DNA of 64,000 bases from positions 68,116,638-68,180,637 of the forward strand of contig CM043699.1 in NCBI GenBank assembly GCA_023935145.1. The letters run 5' to 3'. This DNA is from Bretschneidera sinensis (lineage: Eukaryota > Streptophyta > Magnoliopsida > Brassicales > Akaniaceae). The position numbers and the translations under genes were made by a program. Each line of letters begins with the position of its first letter. Position 1 is the first letter of the stretch. This document shows, one piece after another, positions 56,564-64,000 of this stretch. The notes below the pieces were generated by a model that saw only the letters and a program-made list of their open reading frames with translations, did no database searches and was not told where the DNA came from.

Positions 56564-57725
56564 TGCAAAACTGCAAAAGCACAGTATCATAGTTTTATAG
56601 TAAAGTGATAAGAAGAGTATCGTCCTTAGGGATTGGTAACTTTACTTCTGACAAGTACCAAAATTATACTAATCTCAATTTTATTTAGAAAAATCTCTTT
56701 TTGTTGTTTGTAATTGCAATATGAAATAAAATCAATTTAAAGAAAATAATCAAAGGAAAAGAAAATTGTTTTTTGAATATCAAATTAATAAGAGAAAGAA
56801 CTTCTAGGAAACCGATTTCACTTAATTCCTCACTATGCTTAACTTATCTATCTAATTAAAATTAATCCTCTCTGTTTATTAGTGAAATCTCCAACTTATC
56901 CAAAAGCCTCTTTCGATAGTCAATTGGAAGTATTCTTGTTCATCATTCTACACAAGAGTATGCAAATTAATAAAACGAGAAAGCATTAAGACCAGCAATT
57001 TTTTAGACTACACAAGTTCATATAAGTCTTTCGATTCCTATATTTACCTATGCTGAAATATCCAAGTTCTATCCTGTAATTCCTTCTTTCGACAACAAAT
57101 CAGAAGATCAAGATTATCTAATTAATGGCCCGTCAATTAGAAGCAATACACTCAAAATAAATCAGCTAAACATAGAAGATACCTACTACAATTCAACATA
57201 GAAAAGCAAGCATAGTTTGAAATTAAATTACATCATTTTCCTAGAATAAATAAAGTTTAGTTCATGCCGAAAATTAAATTTAACAGCAACGAATTCACCA
57301 TAATTCCGTAAACTAGTGTGCGTTTAGCTGCTGCTGCCAGATGAGGAGGATTGGTGGTTACGGGGTGCTGCTGCCAAATGAGGAGGAAAAGGCAGCTGGT
57401 TATCTCTCTAGGACTGTGTCTCTAGGGTGCAGGTTGTCTCCTTTAATTAGATTTTCTCCCTTTCTTTTATATAGGCTTGAAAGTTTTCAATTAAAATTTC
57501 CTTTTTTATAGGCTCCAAAGTCTTCAATTAAAATTTCCTTTTTATAAACAAAAGAAAGAGTCCATTGACAATAGGACACTAAAATTTGGATATTTCCTTT
57601 CTTCTAAACCTGAAGTAAATTAAATGACAAAAATGAAGCCTAAAACCAACAAAAATTAATAAGATTAGATTAAAGTTAAAAGTTAAGACGTGATAAAAAT
57701 AGGAAATTATGCACGGCATTAAACA
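56564..57725 (-). mobile_element. 3' LTR of a second Athila-like element family
   Basis: Minus-strand start TGTTTAATGCC at 57725 and end ...AGTTTTGCA at 56564 (about 1.16 kb). Upstream is a PPT (minus-strand AAGTTTAGGGG, 57726-57736). A TATA box (CTATATAAAAG, minus) lies near 57465-57476. It does not match the 2521-type LTR. The inner boundary is good, the outer one tentative. Confidence 0.7.
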
Positions 57726-59399
57726 CCCCTAAACTTAAAACTTTATTTGTCCTCAAATAAAAATAAAATGAACCCATAGAAAAATCTCATCACTTACCAA
57801 GCCATGATCTAAATTTAAATTTCATTACTAGCATGTTACTATTTTAATATCAAGGATGACAGGAAAATCAATAAAAAAATTTAGCAATTTGTTAAGCAAG
57901 AGTTAAAAGACTACTTCAACCTAAAGCTAAGACCTCTAGTGTGTATGATATAGTCAATTTAACTCCAAACCACCTGCAAACTTAGATAAAAGTAGAACAA
58001 CTAAAACCAAAGGAATTCTCTCAAAACTTAACTCCATAAGTCCAATTTTCATAAACCCTCTCTACTAATGTAGTTAACACCAAAATCAAAGATTAAAAGG
58101 TCTTTAATCAGGTTGTAATGGCAGGCCACAAGGCAAGGGCTAAGGAGGAAATAAATAAGGAAAATTAAACCAAACTGGGAAAATACTTGGTGGAAAGAAC
58201 AATAAAAGAGATATCCACAGGTTTCAAGCCATAACTCTTTCTCGACTGCATGCTCATACTAGTGACATTATTGTTGCTGTGCTTAATGAAGCAATACCAA
58301 GTAAACTTTTAACAAAATCTGAAGTGATCTGCACACCATTCATTGAGTTTTCTCTATTTTATGCTTCCTTCCATTATGGATAAATCACCTCTGAGCAAAA
58401 ACCAAACCCAAAAAAAATACCCTTTTCTTATACACTTGGATCAAACAGAGCATAATTTCATTTGAACTAACTTTCTCTTTAAATGTAGATTCCCACCAAA
58501 CTATTTTCTCAAACTGTAAAAAGGTAAATTCATGGTTTTTCAGGCTTAGAACAGGAATGGTTAATGTAGTTAAAAGAATAAATAAAAGCTTAAATAAAGT
58601 AAGGCTCAAGGGGAGTTGACTATGGAAGTACACTATGCAATGATGTGATAACTAGGACGGTTGGGAAAGCTTTTTGGTTATGACAAAAAATGCCTAGACC
58701 ATTTCTCAAATATTTGGTATCAAGTAGGATTTTGCCTCAAGGATCTATCAACGGATTCTAGAGTAAAGCAAGATTGAACTCCCCCGACTCAGTTAATTCT
58801 ACCCATTCTCTTTATCAGCAAAATGGAAATAAAGAAAAAAATGGCTATGTGCTCAATTATGTTCAAGGACAAAGATTTAAATCATAATATCCACAAAACT
58901 CTTACATAAAAGAAATTTTCAAAAATTTTCTTAGTCCTATCCTCAATTACAAATTTCAGATTCATAGAGAATTCAATCATCCTCAAATGCATGCTTGGTA
59001 ATAAAATTCAAAAACTCATGACTTATAAAATCACAAGTAAAGTAAAATAACCAGCAATCAAGAGGACAAAAATGACTATAGGAGTTTACACCCCCACACT
59101 TAAACTCAACAATGTCCTCATTGTGATTCAAAGGAGAGAAAGATTGAAAAATGAAAGGAACTTCCCTAGTTTCATGGTGAATCCGCTGTAGTTTGCAATT
59201 TCCAGCTCTTTATTCTTGCTTATAAACCTGCATCAAAATCCAAATTATTCAAAAAAAAATAAAAATAAAATAGTAAAAGAAAGTTCCATGGGATGCCTCC
59301 TAGAATTGCTTGTTTTTAAGTCTATAGCTAGACTTTTTAATTTTCCTCAATTAGGGTCTTCAAGAGGAATTAGTGCACAGTTCCTCTTAACTTGTTCCC
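57726..59399 (-). other. Long non-coding 3' region of the second Athila-like element
   Basis: No gene seen on either strand. It is bounded on both sides by PPT-like tracts followed by 'tgtcctca' (57726-57755 and 59089-59117), as in the other Athila-like elements here. Confidence 0.6.
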
Positions 59400-59584
59400 T
59401 ATAATAGTGCTTCAATCTTTGACTATTAACTCTAAATATATTCACTGTCTTGTCCTTCAAGTCTAGTGCTCCAAAAGAGGAAACACTGTCAATTGTATAA
59501 GGACCTATCCATCTTGATTTTAACTTGCCCAGGAAGAGTTTGAGTCATGAATTGAAGAGTAAAACTTGCTATCCTGGGGAAAAC
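59400..59584 (-). pseudogene. Athila-like integrase C-terminus
   Basis: Minus-strand text FLGKLKSRWIGPYTIDSVSSFGALDLKDKTVNIFRVNSQRLKHYYRE is the C-terminal domain that ends pol in this lineage (compare [15 protein letters not shown]...FKVNGQ at 20952). The rest is cut off by the TRIM-like element at 59585. Confidence 0.82.
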
Positions 59585-60086
59585 TGTAAGGGCCCGGTCC
59601 AGAACAGTTACAATATTATCCGCTTTGGGCCGAGGGCCCGCACGGCTTTGTTCCTGGCGAAGCCCACTGACTCCCCAAAACGCATTGTAACCATTAAGGA
59701 CTGGAACACCTTATATCTAGCACTTCCTCTTCCCCTCTAGCCAATGTGGGATAACTCACAGCACCACATGCCATGCGGGCGACCCCTCACTGGGCCTCCA
59801 ACATCGTAACACGGGCACCTCTCCCTCTTGGAGCACAGTGTCCCTGCTGTGTGGCCATAGCCCCCATGGCAACCCCGAGCGGCTTTCAAGGGTCTGGCTC
59901 TGATACCATCTGTAAGGGCTCGGTCTAGAACAGTTACAATATTGTTCGCTTTGGGTCGAGGGCTCGCACAGCTTTGTTCCTGGCGAAGCCCACTGGCTTC
60001 CCAAAACGCGTTGTAACCATTAAGGACTAGAACACCTTATATCTAGCACTTCTTCTTCCCCTCTAGCCGATGTGGGATAACTCACA
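59585..60086 (-). mobile_element. TRIM-like element, two 176-bp LTRs
   Basis: LTRs 59585-59760 and 59911-60086 run TGTAAGGGC...ATAACTCACA on the plus strand. The 150-bp interior has a tRNA-Met-type PBS on the minus strand next to the right LTR. No coding. Size and structure are those of terminal-repeat retrotransposons in miniature, which depend on other elements' enzymes. The right LTR is followed by another internal unit, so it is part of a tandem array. Confidence 0.88.
59897..59908 (-). promoter_or_regulatory. PBS of the TRIM-like element
   Basis: Minus strand TGGTATCAGAGC, two bases beyond the LTR end ...CTTACA. Confidence 0.9.
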
Positions 60087-60238
60087 GCACCACGAGCCAT
60101 GCGACCGACCCCTCACTGGGCCTCCAACATCGCAACACGGGCACCTCTCCCTCTTGGAGCACAGCGTCCCTGCTGTGTGGCCATAGCCCCAATGGCAACC
60201 TCGAGGGGCTTTCGAGGGTCTAGCTCTGATACCAAAAT
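60087..60238 (-). mobile_element. Second TRIM-like internal unit, fused to the Tekay-like LTR
   Basis: Near-identical to 59761-59910, including the PBS (TGGTATCAGAGC on the minus strand, 60223-60234). Where a third 176-bp LTR should stand, the Tekay-like LTR end follows after 'attt'. Confidence 0.85.
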
Positions 60239-60893
60239 TGTAACGACCCATCCCGGGTTGGCCACCCTGAAACGGTGTCATCACATTTTGAGAATCTCAG
60301 CACGACATATATATGCAACAAATAAAAATCATTAACATCAAAAGAAAATTTTTACCTCAATCCGACCTTTAAGCATTCTATACAACATAAAATGCATGAA
60401 GATTTACAAATAAATTTTTTCATTTTATTTTCTCATTAGTCTGAGGATGATGACACGTACGCAGCTTAAAGGAAATGATTTCTTCTGAACCTCAACTCAT
60501 CAAACTATTTGCCAAGCCTGCTACCTGAAAATCATTGTACAATGAGTGAGCTTCACAAGCTCAGTGAATTAAATTTACTAAAAGTATTCCAAATTCCATA
60601 AATAGTCCTTTAATATTTAATATTTTATTTTTCACATAACCTGATGACAACTTTCGACTATCATTACACATATCATAAGATTTATTCTCTATCAATCTCT
60701 TATTCTCAATCATTGATCCACCTTAAGACCATCAATTATCTCATAATTACCTCATAATAAGGTTCACATCATAAAGTCTACCATTTAGATAAGTCTTATC
60801 ACCATACTGTCTCTTTCTATGAGACTCAACCATCTATAATTAAATTCATAATAATATGTCACATCTCAGCATTTCAATAATCTCATCATCATA

Positions 60894-61228
60894 GCTGTCT
60901 CTTTTTATGAGACTCAGCCATCATACACGACAATATACCACATCTCAACTTTTCAATAATATTTTCATCATAATTGTCTCTTTCTGTGAGACTCAATTAT
61001 CTATAATTATTTTCACGATGGTAAATCACACCTCAGCATTTCAATAATCTCATCATCATAGCTGTCTCTTTTTATGAGACTCAGCCATCATACACGACAA
61101 TATACCACATCTCAACTTTTCAATAATATTTTCATCATAATTGTCTCTTTCTGTGAGATTCAATCATCTATAATTATTTTCATGATGGTAAATCACACCT
61201 CAGCATTTCAATCATGCAGCAATAATTA
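60894..61228. repeat. 167-bp tandem duplication in the LTR
   Basis: 'gctgtctctttttatgaga' starts at 60894 and again at 61061, followed by the same text through 'cctcagcatttcaat'. Shorter 'gtctcttt..tgagactca' motifs recur within it. Confidence 0.9.
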
Positions 61229-61289
61229 AAACAGATTTAAATGCATGAATGATTATGATGGGAACGTCTTCCCACCTGTCGACAAGTTG

Positions 61290-61530
61290 TTATTTTCTCA
61301 GACCGGCTCTCTCCCGGTTCTTTACTTTGCAACTTAGTCCCGGTTGCCACAGAATTTTCTCAACATATACCGGCTGTCACGGTGTCAATTTTATTTCCAG
61401 CATATACCGGCTGTCACGGTGTCACTTTTATTTCCAGCATATACCGGCTGTCACGGTTTTCCCTTTTAATTCCAGCATATACCGGCTATCACGGTTATTT
61501 CATTAGACCGGTTGCCTTCCTGGTTCTTTT
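61290..61530. repeat. CCGG-type repeats, period about 40 bp
   Basis: 'cagcatataccggctgtcacggt' appears four times between 61363 and 61495, flanked by 'agaccggttgcc' forms. The plus-strand open frame here is due to the repeat. Confidence 0.9.
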
Positions 61531-62862
61531 CTTTCTCATTTAATGCATATGCATATGAGCAATGATATAAAATATGCATATAAACAGTAATATTAAAGAA
61601 TATAAAAAATTAAAAACACTTAATTTGGCTATCTTGATTATTCTCAAATTTATATAATAAAATTTCCTCTCATCCCAATTCACATCAAATAATCCATTAA
61701 GGCTTGTCAAGATCCATAAAAATTCATCTCAAATCATCCATCAACATTTGTCAAGGTCCACTAAAAATACATCTCAAATCGTCCATTAACATTTGTTAAG
61801 GTCCACTAAAATTCATCTCATCATAATTCGTATTAAAACATCAATATATCTCATCAACAATATTTTATCGCTTTTATTCTCAAATAAACTTATTATTTCC
61901 AAAAAAAATATTATTTATCACCGAAAAATATTTCCATATGACCAAGTTTCCATTCATACCTATAAATTAATTTTGTTTTCATCTATCACCAAAACATATA
62001 TCAATAATTTATTATCACTAGATTTTTCATTTTTGTTTTTAGACTACTTAAAGTAAATCCAGCTTACCCCGTAGCACTTAAAGCTACCCGTGGGTCACCT
62101 TCTTGCCTTTCTTGGTCTTCTAAAAAATTTCTCCCATTGTAGATAGTCAACACCTGACATAATATTTGTATTAAATTTTTAATTATTTCTTAAATTCATC
62201 GAAAACCACTCCCTATGAAAATTCCCACTTTGAGCTCAGAGAATTTCATATATGCTAAAAATTCAAAAATAAATATTATGCTATTACTTCATAATACTGA
62301 TAGCTTCTCATGATCCTCTATGAAATTCCGTAGAAAACTCCTTCAAAATTTTGCTTTTTTGACTTTTCTTTGGGTTTCCAATTGCTTTGAGAAAACAAGA
62401 ATTTGAAAGAAATTGAACGAAATCGTTCAGTATACAACTTGTACATGAATATAAGCAAAATTTGCTTCAGCCGTCCCTCCACCAAATTTTTAACCCTTTT
62501 AAAGAGCCTCAACGTTTCAAAAACGTGGAGAACTCTTTCCCCACACATATTTACTTGGCAGCAGGGCTACCACCTGCTACCGACATTCTTAACTTTTTTT
62601 TTTTAAAAATAATATTTTAATATATATTATTTTTTTCTCCTTTTTCTTCTTTTCTTTCTTTTGGGACCTGATGTTTCACGTCTTTTTTTTTACTATTTAC
62701 TTTTTACTATTCACCATTCACTATTCACCTTTTACTATTCACGTTTTTTTTAAAGAATTATTTTATTCAATATTAATCCTTCGCATAAATATATTATTTA
62801 AATTTCATAACATATTTATCAAATTACTTCTTTACCCTTAATTCACGAATACAGGTATTACA

Positions 62863-63290
62863 ATTCTACCCACCTTACAAAAATTTCGTTCTCGAAATTT
62901 CTTTACTTTACTCCCGAATCAAATATAAATAATCCTTCTTCATACTCGTCTTACGCTTTCACGAAATCTCTTCAACATCCTTATTCGGACACCAAACTTT
63001 ACACTAGTGAAATTATTCTTTTACATAAAACTTACTCTCTTTGTCTAAAATTCTCACTGGTACTTGTATATAAGTCTAATCTTTCTGAATTTCTATAACT
63101 TAGCCCAAAATATCATGTAAACACTTTCCTAAAAGTGAAACATGAAATACATTATATAAATGTTTTAATTCTGGAGGCAAATTCAGGTTACTCACAACTA
63201 ATCCAACTTTCTCAACAACCTCATAGGGTCCCACATACTTCAGATTCAATTTTTTCTTTTCTGTTTAAATCTTAATAAATATGTCATGAA
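62863..63290 (-). pseudogene. Tekay-like pol C-terminus
   Basis: Minus-strand text: KKEKIESEVCGTLEVVEKVGLVV, LNLPPELKHLYNVFHVSLLGK (the chromovirus integrase tail, normally LPPxLxxVHNVFHVSxLRK), DLTYIQVPVRILDKESK, CKVWCPNKDVEE and the terminal NFENEIFVRWVEL just before the PPT and LTR. Stops and frameshifts are present. It is cut at about 63290, where an opposite-facing LTR begins. Confidence 0.8.
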
Positions 63291-63332
63291 ATTTAAACAT
63301 TCTTTGAAAAAAAAACGTGAATAGTAAAAAAA

Positions 63333-63569
63333 TGACCTCAACGTCCAGATGAGGTCAAAAGAAAGAAAAGAAAAAAAAAATATATGTATATATATATTTT
63401 TTTCTAAAAATAAAAAATAAAAAAATAAAAGTAAAAAATGTGGGCAGCAGGTATTACACCTGCTGCCAATTTAAATGAGGCATTATGAATGCCTCCCAAG
63501 TCTCCAAAACGTGGAGACTTTGTGAGAAGGGCGGGGGGCTGCCAAAGAAAGGCATGCTGCATACATGCC
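63333..63569. other. Series of five short hairpins in LTR
   Basis: Perfect stems at 63333-63357 (TGACCTCA), 63443-63467 (GGCAGCAGGT), 63478-63494 (AGGCATT), 63498-63520 (AAGTCTCC) and 63551-63569 (GGCATG), loops 3-9 nt. Confidence 0.75.
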
Positions 63570-63631
63570 ACATGGTCTGTGCGTGGCAATGTGAGAAATG
63601 CACAGGAAGGGGACGGCTGAAGCAAGGAAAC

Positions 63632-63634
<3 letters not shown>

Positions 63635-63667
<33 letters not shown>
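63635..63667. repeat. (TA)n microsatellite
   Basis: Uninterrupted TA tract in the LTR, in a similar position to the one at 952-992. Confidence 0.95.
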
Positions 63668-63671
<4 letters not shown>

Positions 63672-64000
63672 GGCAAACATATGAAGACTGAACGATTTCG
63701 TTCAGTTTCTTTCAACTTCTTGTTTGTTTTCTCAAAACACTTGGGGACTCAACAAAATGCTAAAAGAGCGAAATTTTGAAGGAGTTTTCTGTAGAATTTC
63801 ATAGAGTATCAAGAATAACTATCAGAAAAGCAGAAGGTAATATCACAGTGGTTATTTTTGAATTTCTGACATTTATGATGTTTCCCTTAATTCAAAGTGG
63901 GAATTTTCAAAGGGAGTGGTTTATGATGAATTTAAGAAATAATTAGAAATTTAATGTAAATATTATGTCAGGTGTTGACTATCTACAATGGGAGAAATTT

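Larger units (their letters stand above)
60239..62862 (-). mobile_element. Tekay-like LTR, 2.6 kb
   Basis: Plus-strand ends TGTAACGACC and GGTATTACA. Its minus-strand upstream flank is Tekay-like pol end with a purine-rich PPT (AAGGTGGGTAGAAT), so it is a 3' LTR. Its downstream flank is a PBS and TRIM interior, which a 3' LTR should not have. It contains a 167-bp tandem duplication (60894-61228) and CCGG repeats (61290-61530). Confidence 0.92.
63300..64000 (+). mobile_element. Tekay-like LTR, plus sense, partial
   Basis: Reads in the opposite direction to 60239-62862: 'cgatttcgttcagtttcttt', 'aattttgaaggagttttc', 'tttatgatgaatttaagaaataatt', 'atgtcaggtgttgac' match the reverse complement of 62862-62130. 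It lacks the LTR start and runs off the window. It carries a TA tract (63635-63667) and several hairpins. Confidence 0.87.

Noticed and set aside
59585..60238. Cassandra-type TRIM with a 5S rRNA-like LTR
   Set aside because: I do not see the 5S promoter boxes in the 176-bp LTRs.
61249..61506. Plus-strand open frame with SIYRLSRC-type repeats
   Set aside because: A translation of the CCGG short repeats inside an LTR.

Overview
This is plant nuclear DNA, most likely from a eudicot with a retrotransposon-rich genome; the species cannot be read from the sequence. I see no convincing host gene, rRNA, tRNA or CRISPR array. Almost every base I can assign belongs to LTR retrotransposons, inserted inside one another and mostly decayed. 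Lineage names (Athila-, Tat-, Tekay-like; copia) rest on protein motifs, primer binding sites (PBS), polypurine tracts (PPT), TG...CA ends and target-site duplications (TSD), not on a database search.

Layout. 1-1279: end of a Tekay-like LTR (minus sense) sitting in a plus-strand chromodomain gypsy polyprotein (1280-2520, resuming 8334-8888), whose own 3' LTR follows at about 8948-9178. That polyprotein is split by a complete but internally deleted minus-strand Athila-like element (2521-8328, TSD gacaa). 9258-12546: a non-coding minus-strand Tat-type element (TSD ctatg) filled with three tandem-repeat arrays. 12552-13616: unassigned. 13617-14448: copia gag remnant. 14449-30122: an old minus-strand copia (LTRs 14449-16447 and 28772-30122, RT/RNase H debris 16448-17754) containing two Athila-like elements facing each other: a plus-strand LTR and gag (17755-19800) and a long minus-strand gag-pol (20952-26233, LTR 26358-27679).

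30123-34120: plus-strand copia with LTR, PBS and decayed gag-PR-IN. 34228-36260: the 3' end of a different copia. About 37178-56440: a plus-strand Tat-like element with aspartic protease, RT and an extra RNase H. It is broken by a solo Athila-like LTR (37383-38756), a solo Tekay-like LTR (40470-42396) and a copia element (45733-55242, TSD cttca). A 2835-bp block covering the Tat pol/copia LTR boundary is tandemly duplicated (43894-46728 and 46729-49563) with only about three visible differences. 56564-59584: 3' end of another minus-strand Athila-like element, cut by a 502-bp TRIM-like element (59585-60086). That element is followed by a second half-unit fused at its PBS to a 2.6-kb Tekay-like 3' LTR (60239-62862). 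62863-63290 is the end of that Tekay-like pol, and 63300-64000 is an opposite-facing Tekay-like LTR, giving a large inverted repeat.

Nothing here forms a working pathway. All polyproteins carry stops, frameshifts or lost catalytic residues; the minus-strand Athila-like gag-pol at 20952-26233 is the best preserved. The main interest lies in rearrangements (the recent duplication, a foldback patch in copia pol, an LTR swap at a shared PBS), short palindromes and serial hairpins in LTR promoter regions, and tandem arrays that could seed satellites.
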